NCBI RefSeq assembly: GCF_050016015.1
Contig: NZ_JBNHEQ010000060.1
Location: 12,249 to 76,248 of the forward strand
Length of the DNA stretch: 64,000 nt
Reading direction: 5' to 3'
From: Trichodesmium sp002260545
Lineage (GTDB): Bacteria > Cyanobacteriota > Cyanobacteriia > Cyanobacteriales > Microcoleaceae
Shown piece by piece: positions 47,192 through 56,304 of the stretch. Below the pieces are notes generated by a model. It was not told where the DNA came from. It worked only from the letters and a program-made list of their open reading frames with translations, and did not search any database. Position 1 is the first letter of the stretch; every line of letters starts with the position of its first letter. The position numbers and the translations under genes were made by a program.

Positions 47192-47296
47192 GGACTTTCC
47201 CTCCTAATTATAAGAAAAATAAAGAAAATATTAATACTTATATAAGTAATTGCAAACTATTAAGTATTGCATTCCCAATTAATTTTTATAATAATC

Positions 47297-47316
47297 TTGA
47301 CATAGACTATAGTCAA
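47297..47316. promoter_or_regulatory. Candidate LysR operator between the LysR gene and bicA
   Basis: An imperfect inverted repeat, TTGACATAG-A-CTATAGTCAA, fits the T-N11-A style of LysR sites and lies in the only region the two divergent genes share. A TTGACA-like -35 overlaps it. It is the best-looking dyad by eye, not a proven site. Confidence 0.45.
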
Positions 47317-47480
47317 TGATTAATATAAATTACATTGACTAAACTAAATAGGAATTACAAAGCAACTCTAGTTGTAGCGTTGTAGATTCGTTGCAACGTA
47401 TCCTACACCAAACTCAAGGTGTATATAGAAGTTTAGGTAAATCCTATTCAATAAAAAGAATAACTTAATAAGATAAAACA

Positions 47481-49205
47481 ATGGCTACGCAGGTTTTTAA
47501 CAAAATACATTTTAGAAATCTTAAGGGCGATATGTTCGGTGGCTTGACTGCTGCCGTAATTGCTCTTCCTATGGCACTCGCCTTCGGTGTCGCTTCCGGT
47601 GCAGGTCCTGCTGCTGGTTTATATGGTGCTGTATTAGTAGGTTTATTTGCCGCACTATTTGGTGGTACTCCAACTCTAATTTCTGAACCTACCGGACCAA
47701 TGACGGTGGTAATGACTGCAGTGATTGCTAACTTAACTGCTGCAAACCCAGACAATGGTCTGGCAATGGCTTTCACAGTGGTAATGCTAGCTGGTTTATT
47801 CCAAATCAGTTTTGGTTTATTAAAGCTGGGTAAATACATTACCATGATGCCTTACAATGTGATTTCTGGCTTCATGTCAGGTATTGGTCTAATCCTGATT
47901 ATCCTGCAAATAGGTCCGTTTCTAGGACAAGCTAGTCCCAAGGGTGGTGTAGTTGGTACTATTCAGAACATACCTAACCTTTTGACAAATATTAATCCTA
48001 TTGAGACAGGTTTAGCAATTCTCACAGTAGCTATCCTCTTCTTAGTGCCATCTAAAGTTAAGAAATTCGTTCCACCACCATTGCTAGCATTGGTAGTAGG
48101 AACAATAATTTCTGTTGTATTTTTCTCAAATGTTGATATTCGTCGTATTGGTGAAATTCCTAGTGGTCTTCCTAGTTTACAATTACCTTACTTTACTCCC
48201 GATCAGTTACAGTTAATGATAGTTGATGCCATAGTCTTAGCGATGCTTGGTTGTATTGATGCTCTATTAACTTCTGTAGTAGCTGACAGTTTGACTCGTA
48301 CTCAACACAACTCTGATAAAGAATTAATTGGTCAAGGTTTAGGTAACTTAGCTTCTGGTTTATTTGGTGGTATTCCAGGCGCTGGTGCAACTATGGGTAC
48401 TGTGGTTAATATCAATACAGGTGCTCGCAGTGCTTTATCTGGTGTTACCCGTGCTGTGATTTTGATGGTTGTAGTTTTGGGAGCTGGTAGTTTAACTGCA
48501 CAAATTCCTATGGCTGTTTTGGCAGGTATTGCTCTCCAAGTAGGGATTAAGATTATTGACTGGGGTTTCCTCAAGCGTGCTCATTATATCTCCTGGAAGT
48601 CTGCAATCATTATGTACGCTGTTATTGGTCTAACTGTATTTGTTGACTTGATTGCTGCTGTAGGTATTGGGGTATTTATTGCTAATGTTCTAACTATCGA
48701 TCGCCTAACTCAGCTAAAATCTGATGATGTTAAAGCTATTACTGATGCCGATGATGCGATTGTCTTAGATAATGATGAGAAAGAAATACTAGATCGTGCT
48801 GAGGGTCGGATTTTATTATTCCATTTGAGTGGTCCGATGATATTCGGTGTTTCTAAAGCAATCTCTCGCCAGCACACACTTCTCAATAATTATGAAGTCT
48901 TGATTGTAGATTTGGCAGAAGTACCTCACATGGGTGTAACTTCTGCTCTAGCAATAGAAAATGCGATTCAGGAAACAGTTGATACAGGTCGTCACGTATT
49001 CTTAGTTGGTGCTTCGGGTAGTGTTAAACGACGGTTAGAAAAATTGGGAGTTTTAAACATTGTACCTTCAGAAAATCTGTTGATGGATCGGAAGCAAGCA
49101 TTGGTTAAAGCTGTGTCTTTAGTTACTGATGTCAATATTAATGGTGCAAGTCAGAATGGAGTTAATAATCAAACTCGCATTGATACTATGATCAAGGGGC
49201 GTTAG
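47481..49205 (+). CDS. bicA: SulP-family bicarbonate transporter BicA
   Basis: This 574-residue protein has the SulP membrane domain (GDMFGGLTAAVIALPMALAF, LISEPTGPMTVVMTAVIAN, GLFGGIPGAGATMGTVVNIN) and a C-terminal STAS domain (ILLFHLSGPMIFGVSKAISR, VLIVDLAEVPHMGVTSALAI). It matches the cyanobacterial BicA branch, a low-affinity, high-flux Na+/HCO3- symporter. The divergent LysR gene and nearby sbtA/sbtB support that assignment over sulfate transport. The start at 47481 gives the typical ATQVFNKIHFRN beginning. Confidence 0.9.
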   Translation: MATQVFNKIHFRNLKGDMFGGLTAAVIALPMALAFGVASGAGPAAGLYGAVLVGLFAALFGGTPTLISEPTGPMTVVMTAVIANLTAANPDNGLAMAFTVVMLAGLFQISFGLLKLGKYITMMPYNVISGFMSGIGLILIILQIGPFLGQASPKGGVVGTIQNIPNLLTNINPIETGLAILTVAILFLVPSKVKKFVPPPLLALVVGTIISVVFFSNVDIRRIGEIPSGLPSLQLPYFTPDQLQLMIVDAIVLAMLGCIDALLTSVVADSLTRTQHNSDKELIGQGLGNLASGLFGGIPGAGATMGTVVNINTGARSALSGVTRAVILMVVVLGAGSLTAQIPMAVLAGIALQVGIKIIDWGFLKRAHYISWKSAIIMYAVIGLTVFVDLIAAVGIGVFIANVLTIDRLTQLKSDDVKAITDADDAIVLDNDEKEILDRAEGRILLFHLSGPMIFGVSKAISRQHTLLNNYEVLIVDLAEVPHMGVTSALAIENAIQETVDTGRHVFLVGASGSVKRRLEKLGVLNIVPSENLLMDRKQALVKAVSLVTDVNINGASQNGVNNQTRIDTMIKGR

Positions 49206-50252
49206 TAATTTAAAAGATGGTATAAATCTTTCCATAGATAGGATGACCGTAACTTACCCAGAAGTAACACTGCCAATAAGTGTTTCTCTTTTCGGCTGTC
49301 GCCGACATGAAAAGCAGAGCTTTGCGTCAGCAATGGCTTGCCAAAGAATGATGAAAGTTTTAGCACTGTGGTCTCCGGCGTTGTTGATTCTGGGTATGAT
49401 TTGATAATTTTGTATTTTGTTTGTATTTTGGATTTTTTGAACTACTTGTTAATATTAACTGTTCCAAGTTAAGTGTTCCTTGTTCCCTATTTGCTATAAA
49501 CCTACTTTCATACCTTAATTCAGCAATGCCAGGTCTCCTTACTACCCAAAGAAGTAGGTTTTCATGTCGCGCAGCGAAACATCTGCAAAGATGCACTCCA
49601 TAAATTGACAACATATAGAACCACGGAACTGAAGTCAAGCGAAGATTTAAAAGTTAGTGGAATCTTAGCCAACTATAAACTAGCCAAATTCATTAGTATA
49701 TAGTGGTTTTATATCATGTCTGGTAGCATCGGTATTGTAAGCGCGAAAGGAAAGTAAGGAATAAGAAATAAGCTTTCCGAGCCGTAGCTGTTGGATAGTT
49801 CAATTCGTCTTTCTATTTACCAACGCCATGAATTGCCAAAACAGCTATCTCTAGCAATTAATTCGATAACTATAGATATTTATACAAAAAAAGCTAAAGC
49901 TATAACATACCGCTGAGGCTAAAATCGACCATATAGCAGGACAAAGATAATATCTTGGCTGCCTGAGCGTTCTCGCATCTGAATTGAGTACCCGAAAAGG
50001 CTTTCTCCGTATGTATCCCTCGGATTTTACAAATTAGTTTCTGGTAAACTATGTAAAAAGCCATTGCTAATGAATCAACACTGGTTAGTGCGATCATTAT
50101 CTTCCAGCACACGACGCACCGAGATGGAATGCAATCGAGTGGGAGCTTGACTCGCTACTTACACGGATGTGTGGAGCCAGCCACCCAAGATTTGAGGCTA
50201 CGCTTACCTGCCATTTTGACCCCTAAAATCTGAATCAAGGAGGAATTACAAC
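49206..50252. other. Intergenic region between bicA and sbtA
   Basis: It holds CGGCTGTCGCCGACATGAAA (49293-49312), which recurs inversely near 9475, and a solo R5 end (TATATCATGTCTGGTAGCATC, about 49711). From about 50100 base composition becomes GC-richer, marking the left edge of the sbtA island. No gene was found. The frames here are short and repeat-derived. Confidence 0.6.
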
Positions 50253-51401
50253 ATGGATTTTTTGTCTGATTTCTGGACGCTTTTGGTGGGAAAGTTGCAG
50301 TCCCCGACGCTTGGCTTTCTAATTGGTGGTATGGTTGTTGCTGCCGTCAATAGCCAACTGCAAATTCCTGATGCGATCTATAAGTTTATCGTCTTCATGC
50401 TGCTCATCAAAGTCGGCCTAAGCGGTGGCATTGCGATCCGGAATGCAAATCTTCTGGAGATGCTGGTGCCCGCAGCGTTTGCCATGATAATAGGGATTCT
50501 GATCGTGTTTATCGGGCGCTACACTTTGGGTCTGTTGCCGAAAGTAAGAACCGTGGATGCCATTGCGACAGCGGGCTTATTCGGTGCCGTGAGTGGATCT
50601 ACCCTGGCTGCTGCCCTCACCCTACTGGAATCAGAAGGTATCGAATACGAGCCATGGGCTGCTGCACTCTATCCCTTCATGGACATCCCAGCCCTAGTGA
50701 CTGCGATAGTATTAGCCAGTCTTTATACCACTAAGCAGAAACAGTTACGTCTTGCAGAGGATAGTCTCAGCAAGCAGGAGTATCTCAGCAAGCAGCCCGT
50801 TACCGCAGGCGGGTATCCCAATGAACGGCGCATTGAACGGCGCATTGTTGCAGCCGGATATCCCACAGATACGGGCAATACCAAAGGCTCAGGGGTTAGA
50901 ATATGGCCTATCATCAAGGAAAGTCTCCAGGGATCTGCCCTATCAGCACTGCTTATCGGCCTCACTCTAGGTCTGCTAACCCGGCCGGAAAGTGTCTATG
51001 ATAGCTTTTTCAACCCCCCCTTTCGCGGGCTGCTTTCGATACTGATGCTGGTAATGGGTATGGAAGCCACAGCAAGGCTTGGTGAGCTACGCAAAGTAGG
51101 CCAGTGGTACGCTCTATATTCCTTTGTGGGTCCGCTGCTGCATGGGTTCATAGCCTTCGGTCTCGGCATGATTGCCCACTACGCCACGGGATTCAGCTTT
51201 GGCGGTATCGTGATCCTAGCCACCATCGCCACTTCAAGTTCAGACATCTCTGGGCCGCCAACTTTACGAGCTGGTATCCCGTCTGCCAATCCTTCTGCCT
51301 ACATAGGCTCGTCCACAGCCGTTGGCACGCCAGTTGCGCTTGCCTTGGGAATACCGCTCTACATTGCGCTCGCCCAAGCGCTGATGGAAAGCGGAGCCTA
51401 G
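50253..51401 (+). CDS. sbtA: Sodium-dependent bicarbonate transporter SbtA
   Basis: This 382-residue membrane protein matches SbtA: FLIGGMVVAAVNSQLQIPDA, FMLLIKVGLSGGIAIRNANL, FGAVSGSTLAAALTLLESEG and YPFMDIPALVTAIVLASLYT in the first half. ATIATSSSDISGPPTLRAGI and PSAYIGSSTAVGTPVALALG come in the second. It is a high-affinity Na+/HCO3- symporter, normally inhibited by SbtB. The cytoplasmic loop between the halves carries SLSKQEYLSKQPVTAGGYPN. An AAGGAGG ribosome binding site lies 9 bases before the ATG. Codons are GC-richer than in bicA (one counted line, 50521-50580, is 31/60 GC versus 23/60 for 48001-48060), suggesting recent import. Confidence 0.95.
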   Translation: MDFLSDFWTLLVGKLQSPTLGFLIGGMVVAAVNSQLQIPDAIYKFIVFMLLIKVGLSGGIAIRNANLLEMLVPAAFAMIIGILIVFIGRYTLGLLPKVRTVDAIATAGLFGAVSGSTLAAALTLLESEGIEYEPWAAALYPFMDIPALVTAIVLASLYTTKQKQLRLAEDSLSKQEYLSKQPVTAGGYPNERRIERRIVAAGYPTDTGNTKGSGVRIWPIIKESLQGSALSALLIGLTLGLLTRPESVYDSFFNPPFRGLLSILMLVMGMEATARLGELRKVGQWYALYSFVGPLLHGFIAFGLGMIAHYATGFSFGGIVILATIATSSSDISGPPTLRAGIPSANPSAYIGSSTAVGTPVALALGIPLYIALAQALMESGA

Positions 51402-51682
51402 GTCGTGGTCTGTCGGTGCTACCCTAGCCCGGCGACAAACGCGTTAGCTATCTCAAGGTCTGCGTCGTCTTCATTCAAGAAACACGCTGCCTATAGGGTA
51501 AATAATAGGCGTTTCATCGTAAAATTTCGGTAAGTGGGAAACCACCGTCTTTTATGCGGTGGATGGAAACGACTCGACGGATTTTAATCCGTAGTCAAAA
51601 AAATGTGTTATAATTAATAACTTAAAAAGTAGACTCAATGGTATCCATAGCCGGAGAGAGTAGTGGCAATTGGCACCGCCTT

Positions 51683-51710
51683 GTAGGGGCGAACGGCCGT
51701 TCGCCCCTAC
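51683..51710. repeat. Perfect 28-bp palindrome
   Basis: GTAGGGGCGAACGG is followed at once by its exact complement CCGTTCGCCCCTAC. A second copy with one changed pair lies at 40463-40490, and split arms flank an insertion at about 53958-54025. Confidence 0.93.
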
Positions 51711-52316
51711 TGCTGCTGTATTCGTACTACGGTACGGTGCTGCCAATGTGGCCGTTTCGATTTTTCGGGAACCGTGCAATGTGGAAATCGTGGTTTTAAC
51801 CCGATTTACAGCTCCTGTGAAGAATCCACGCAACTTTAGTCCGTGGAGTGTCAAAAGTGCGGGATAATTTTAATAGTTTTGTGGAATGGGCATCTTGCCC
51901 GTTCCTGATATTTTTGGACAGGCAGGATGCCTGTCCCACCCCACTTAATATTCATCCCACAATTTCAGCAACATCGGGTTAATGATATCAAATTCCCTTG
52001 CTTCGGAGTAATATAGAATCGGGTTGAACAGTCGTCCGCAGCGACGAAAGGAAGCAATCTCCGTGCGCCACTGAGATTGCTATCCGTTCCGGAATGCTCC
52101 GCAAGCCTTCCACGAGTGTAAGTCGCTGCGGACTTAGCTATGGTAATTATCCGGATTCTATATAATAAGAAACCGTGTTTGTGGAAGGTCAATGTTAGTA
52201 TTGTAGGGCATTTGATATAAACCCGGTTTCTCTGCTTTTTTATACCGATACTAACGGATTTGATATGAGTTCTTCGTCAGCGTCAACGTCTTGCAGGCAA
52301 GAAACACAGTCACCAA

Positions 52317-52346
52317 AAAGCCGGGGCATGACCCCGGCTTTTTTGG
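52317..52346 (-). terminator. Rho-independent terminator of sbtB (bidirectional form)
   Basis: AAAGCCGGGG and CCCCGGCTTT form a strong stem around a short loop, with A/T runs on both sides. It stands 22 bases after the sbtB stop. Confidence 0.92.
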
Positions 52347-52367
52347 TTTAACCGGCTAGGTTTTGAG

Positions 52368-52775
52368 TCAGAATGTGTGCGCGTGCAGTACCTCCATCAC
52401 GTTACAGAGATAGGCGATGCCAGAATAATCGTCGAAAAACTGGCTTGCGACCTCATCGGAAATCTTCACAGCCATATCCCGGTTGGGAGTAAGTACCTCG
52501 AACTTTATATTTGAGTAGTTGTCGCCAACGGCCGGTTTTCCCGACGAGCGTACGTTACGACTGCCTTTACCGCCGACTTCCACCACCGTATAACCGGTAG
52601 CTCCGGCTGCGTCGATGATCTTGGCGATCTTTTTCAGCAGCAACTTTTCTGTGACGATGACGAGCTTGCTAGCTTGTTGGGTAGGGGAGGGTGCATCTTG
52701 TTGAGAGGAGGTTTCCTCTTGTTGAGAGGCGGTTTCCTCTTGTTGGTTCATGGGGGTTTCCTCTTGTTGGGTCAT
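52368..52775 (-). CDS. sbtB: PII-like regulator SbtB with Gln/Glu-repeat N-terminal tail
   Basis: From about residue 37 the protein is a PII-like SbtB domain: KLVIVTEKLLLKKIAKIIDA, ATGYTVVEVGGKGSRNVRSS (the nucleotide-binding T-loop region) and FEVLTPNRDMAVKISDEVAS. SbtB trimers bind adenine nucleotides including cAMP/AMP and block SbtA. The C-terminus stops at LHAHTF, with no CGPxGC redox loop of some homologues. Residues 1-36 are Gln/Glu/Thr/Ser repeats (TQQEET, NQQEET, SQQEET) made by duplicated DNA that also copies the ribosome binding site; starts at 52775 or 52751 are both possible. It is convergent with sbtA rather than in one operon. Confidence 0.9.
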   Translation of the reverse strand: MTQQEETPMNQQEETASQQEETSSQQDAPSPTQQASKLVIVTEKLLLKKIAKIIDAAGATGYTVVEVGGKGSRNVRSSGKPAVGDNYSNIKFEVLTPNRDMAVKISDEVASQFFDDYSGIAYLCNVMEVLHAHTF

Positions 52776-52795
52776 GGGGGTTTCCTCTTGATGCG
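52749..52795 (-). promoter_or_regulatory. Tandem duplicated ribosome-binding-site plus start-codon unit of sbtB
   Basis: On the minus strand AAGAGGAAACCCCCATG occurs twice 24 bases apart, giving ATGs at 52775 and 52751 in the same frame, each with AGAGG 8 to 9 bases upstream. Two further units downstream keep AAGAGGAAACC but have lost the ATG. Confidence 0.8.
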
Positions 52796-53213
52796 TGTAG
52801 TAATTGAATTATATAGAAACTCAGGAAAACGGCATAACCGCATGCTATCAGGCAGATCCGAGTCTACGAAGAGAATACCATCGCGTTCGTATACAGGTTG
52901 CGTAATAGCGCGGTTGCCATAGTTGATATGATAGCACTATTCCATTGATCGGTCAAGAAAAGACATACTAGGGCAAACACATCCAAATCTTCCTACTTTC
53001 ACGCTCTACTTTTGATATTCTATACGATCCTTGGAATTGGAACTAATATCAAATCCGGTTGAATAGTTATTGTATAGTTGGGTGTGGGGAGTAGGGGAGT
53101 AGGGGAGTAGGGGAGATTGAAGTAATTATAGAATTATAAACATATACTATAGAAGCTATTTGGTATCTTTGCAAAGGTCAGGGTTTTTGGCAAAGGAGTC
53201 AGGAGATGAAGAA

Positions 53214-53342
53214 TATAGAACCCCTAAGCGTATCTCCAGAAAATAGGTAATCAGGAGAAGTAATTGATAAAAAAAATAATTGATTTGATGATGGTATGAG
53301 TGGGAGATATCTAATACACCCCATCTCCCCACCTCCCCACCT
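53214..53342. repeat. R3 element, right end missing
   Basis: It begins TATAGAACCCCTAAGCGTAT and keeps the TATCTCCAGAAAATAGG and GATATCTAATACACCCC blocks. It then breaks off at CACCTCATATCAAATACG, an R5-like end. Confidence 0.8.
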
Positions 53343-53514
53343 CATATCAAATACGCTAGCTTCCAGGATAAACATATTTAATAATTCTGGAAGTTTTTGC
53401 TGTTAAGATTGATTGGAGGAATCACTATAAATATTCAAAGACCAGAAAATTTTTTCCCTGTCAAAACTTCAATATTTAAGAGCCGTTTGTCCTGCTCCAG
53501 TCCCTTCCGATATC

Positions 53515-53698
53515 TATAGAACCGGTGAAGGGATCTATTTAAAATTATAGATTCAGAGTAGGGGAGTAGGGGAGTGTGGAGAGATAAGGTTTATTAGATA
53601 TCTCCCAAAATTCAATCATCAAATCAATTATTACCAATTTTTGATCAATTAATTCTTCCTCCAACCTATTTGATAAGGATACGCTTAGGGCTTCTATA
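53515..53698. repeat. R3 element, inverted, complete
   Basis: It reads TATAGAACCGG at the left and ATACGCTTAGGGCTTCTATA at the right, the reverse orientation of 8549-8753, with TA at both junctions. Confidence 0.85.
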
Positions 53699-53876
53699 AA
53701 ATTCGCAGCTTGCTTGTCACCCCGTGAAAATTTATTCATCAAAGAAGCTACTTTAAGAAATCTTTAAAACGTATCTAATATGACAGATAATTTTTAATTA
53801 ATTATTCAATAATAAACAAAAATTTAAAATTATATCTAAAAAATAACAAATAAAATTATTAAGATTGAACAGTATC

Positions 53877-54060
53877 AGGACTTACGCAGAACCACCATAT
53901 CTTGGTGCGCGTTCCGCAAGCGAGCTGGCGTCGTCGCGGGGTCGCACCTCATATCTAGTAGGGGCGTTTTCCTGACGGAATGCTCCGCAAACATGTCACG
54001 GAGCAAAATGGCCATTCGCCCCTACAAATCGTGTATAATTCTATTTTTTGCGTAAGTCCT
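53877..54060. repeat. R4 element carrying foreign GC-rich sequence
   Basis: The ends are CAGGACTTACGCAGA and TTTTGCGTAAGTCCT. The centre is GC-rich and includes GTAGGGGCGTTTTCC, a GGAATGCTCCGC micro-element (about 53978-53989) and TTCGCCCCTAC arms. Confidence 0.8.
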
Positions 54061-54120
54061 GAGCATTTGATATTAATGATAATTTCATTTATTTTTTAGT
54101 AAAAAAAATTTAAGTAAACT

Positions 54121-56304
54121 ATGAAACCTACAAAAACTCTTTGCCCCTATTGTGGTGTTGGTTGCGGATTAGAAGTATCACCACCAGCAATGCCAGGAAA
54201 AGCAACAAATAGAGATAGCAAAGGTAATCCAATTTGGCAAGTACGAGGCGATCGCTCTCATCCATCAAGTAAAGGCAAAGTTTGTGTTAAAGGTGCCACG
54301 GTGAGCGAAGCATTGGATAAAAGTCGCCTCAAATATCCAATGATGCGTGATACCCTAGATGAACCTTTTCGTCGCGTCACTTGGGAACAAGCCTTTCGGC
54401 GCGTGGTTAACCGGATTCAAACTGTACGCTTCACCCAGGGACCAGATGCAATTTGTATGTATGGATCTGGTCAGTTTCAAACAGAAGATTATTATGTTGC
54501 TCAGAAGTTGCTCAAAGGCTGTCTGGGAACTAATAACTTTGATGCCAATTCTCGCCTCTGTATGTCTTCGGCAGTATCTGGATACATTCAAAGTTTTGGT
54601 TCTGACGGTCCTCCCTGTTGCTATGATGACTTAGAACAGACAGACTGTGCATTTTTAATTGGTACTAATACAGCAGAATGTCATCCGATCATATTTAACC
54701 GTTTGCGGGTACACCACAAAAGAAATAAGAAAGTGAAAATGATTGTGGTAGACCCCCGTCGTACTCAAACTGCAGAAGCAGCAGACCTACATTTGGCAAT
54801 TCGACCAGGTACAGATATTGATTTGCTTAATGGTATAGCTCATCTACTAATGCGTTGGGGTTTGCTTGATGCAATGTTCATTGATGAGTGTACAACTGGT
54901 TTTCCTGAATATACTGAAGTGATTCGTCACTACCCACCGGAACTCGTAGCACGACATTGTGGGATTCGCTTGGACGAGTTGGAAAAAGCAGCTCGTTATT
55001 GGGGAAAGTCTCAGCGAGTTTTATCTTTGTGGTCAATGGGGATGAATCAATCGTCAGAGGGTACGGCAAAAGTGCGAACTCTAATTAATCTGCATTTGAT
55101 GACAGGTAATATTGGCAAACCAGGTGCAGGTCCGTTTTCTCTGACTGGTCAACCTAATGCTATGGGTGGCAGAGAAGCAGGAGGACTAGCTCATATTTTG
55201 CCTGGTTATCGAGTGGTGAAAAATCCTCAACATCGGGCTGAAGTAGAACAGTTGTGGAGATTGACTCCAGGACAAATTTCTTCTGTTCCTGGTCGCACTG
55301 CTTGGGAAATGATTATGGCTTTGGAACGGCAAGAAATAGGTTGTTTCTGGATTGCTGCAACTAATCCTGCTGTAAGTATGCCAGATTTAGAACGGACTAA
55401 GGCTGCTTTGTTGCGATCGCCTTTTACTGTTTATCAGGATGCTTATTACCCTACGGAAACTGCTGAGTATGCTCACTTGTTATTACCTGCTGCTCAGTGG
55501 GGAGAAAAAACAGGTACGATGACGAACTCGGAGCGAGTGGTGACTTTGTGTCCTCAATTCCGTGAACCTTTAGGAGAAGCAAAAGCAGATTGGGAAATAT
55601 TTGCGGAAGTAGGTCGTCGTTTAGGATTTGTCAATCAGTTTGATTTTGCTGACTCGGAGGCAGTAAGAGCTGAGTTTCTAGAATTGACACGCGATCGCCC
55701 TTGTGATATGACAGGCATCACATATCAACGACTCCGAGAACAAGGTCCGACTCAATGGCCTTGCCCTGATAGTAGTGGAGTATCTCAGGAACGTCTGTAT
55801 ACTGACTTCCGATTTAATACTCCTGATGGTAAGGCAAGATTTGCAGCATATTATTCCCAAGGATTGGCAGAACCACCTAATCCTGATTATCCCTTTGTCT
55901 TGACAAGTGGGCGGTTATATGGTCATTGGCACACTCAAACTCGTACCGGACGTATTGAGAAAATTAAAAAAATGCACCCGATGCCATTTATAGAAATTCA
56001 TCCCAAGGATGCTCAGAGGTTAGAGATTTCAGAAAATGATTGGGTAGAAGTAAGGTCGCGAAGAGGCTATGGCAGATTTCCAGCCAAAATTACTAAAGCT
56101 ATTACTCCTGGTACTGTATTTGTGCCAATGCACTGGGGCGCACTGTGGGGAAATCAGGCCGAGGCAAATGCTTTGACTCATCCTCAAGCTTGTCCTGAGT
56201 CTGGGCAACCAGAGTTAAAAGCTTGTGCTGTGGAGTTGCAACCAATTAAATTAGAAGTGGCGACTACCGAATATTTCCCTGTGGAGCAAGTGCTGACCCT
56301 CTGA
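54121..56304 (+). CDS. narB: Ferredoxin-dependent assimilatory nitrate reductase
   Basis: This 727-residue molybdopterin oxidoreductase has the N-terminal [4Fe-4S] cysteines in TLCPYCGVGCGLEV with the fourth in GKVCVKGATV. Molybdenum-cofactor segments follow (SRLCMSSAVSGYIQSFGSDG with the Mo-cysteine region, IVVDPRRTQTAEAADLHLAI, TGNIGKPGAGPFSLTGQPNA), then a C-terminal dinucleotide-binding domain (FVLTSGRLYGHWHTQTRTGR). Length and lack of FAD/NADH domains match cyanobacterial NarB, which takes electrons from ferredoxin to turn nitrate into nitrite. It is not followed by nirA or nrtP here. The urease genes begin about 970 bp downstream, so it is likely a separate transcript. Confidence 0.96.
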   Translation: MKPTKTLCPYCGVGCGLEVSPPAMPGKATNRDSKGNPIWQVRGDRSHPSSKGKVCVKGATVSEALDKSRLKYPMMRDTLDEPFRRVTWEQAFRRVVNRIQTVRFTQGPDAICMYGSGQFQTEDYYVAQKLLKGCLGTNNFDANSRLCMSSAVSGYIQSFGSDGPPCCYDDLEQTDCAFLIGTNTAECHPIIFNRLRVHHKRNKKVKMIVVDPRRTQTAEAADLHLAIRPGTDIDLLNGIAHLLMRWGLLDAMFIDECTTGFPEYTEVIRHYPPELVARHCGIRLDELEKAARYWGKSQRVLSLWSMGMNQSSEGTAKVRTLINLHLMTGNIGKPGAGPFSLTGQPNAMGGREAGGLAHILPGYRVVKNPQHRAEVEQLWRLTPGQISSVPGRTAWEMIMALERQEIGCFWIAATNPAVSMPDLERTKAALLRSPFTVYQDAYYPTETAEYAHLLLPAAQWGEKTGTMTNSERVVTLCPQFREPLGEAKADWEIFAEVGRRLGFVNQFDFADSEAVRAEFLELTRDRPCDMTGITYQRLREQGPTQWPCPDSSGVSQERLYTDFRFNTPDGKARFAAYYSQGLAEPPNPDYPFVLTSGRLYGHWHTQTRTGRIEKIKKMHPMPFIEIHPKDAQRLEISENDWVEVRSRRGYGRFPAKITKAITPGTVFVPMHWGALWGNQAEANALTHPQACPESGQPELKACAVELQPIKLEVATTEYFPVEQVLTL

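Larger units (their letters stand above)
51402..52367. other. Region between sbtA and sbtB with IS-end-like hairpins and palindromes
   Basis: GC-rich DNA follows sbtA to about 51570. Hairpins resembling IS200/IS605 ends lie at about 51541-51565 (CCACCG...CGGTGG) and 51824-51845 (CCACGCAACTTTAGTCCGTGG), with no transposase between. A 28-bp palindrome lies at 51683-51710, a GGAATGCTCCGC micro-element at 52091-52102, and an R8/R5-like stretch at about 52145-52268. No gene was found. Confidence 0.6.
52776..54120. other. 1.3-kb gap before narB, repeat-rich
   Basis: It holds a solo R5 end (about 53047), two R3 copies (53214, 53515) and an interrupted R4 (53877-54060). The remaining ~60 bp before narB is AT-rich. 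No GTA-N8-TAC NtcA site was found by eye just upstream of narB. No gene was found. Confidence 0.6.

Noticed and set aside
50723..51427. Frames overlapping sbtA in other phases
   Set aside because: The higher GC of sbtA lengthens shadow frames; only the SbtA frame shows a family pattern.
52674..52922. 82-codon plus-strand frame opposite the start of sbtB
   Set aside because: Antisense translation of the sbtB start-site repeats (Leu/Gly periodicity).
53545..53742. 65-codon minus-strand frame before narB
   Set aside because: Lies in the inverted R3 element.
53700..54120. NtcA site (GTA-N8-TAC) upstream of narB
   Set aside because: The nearest look-alike (GTATCTAATATGAC near 53769) lacks the TAC half, so no site is called.
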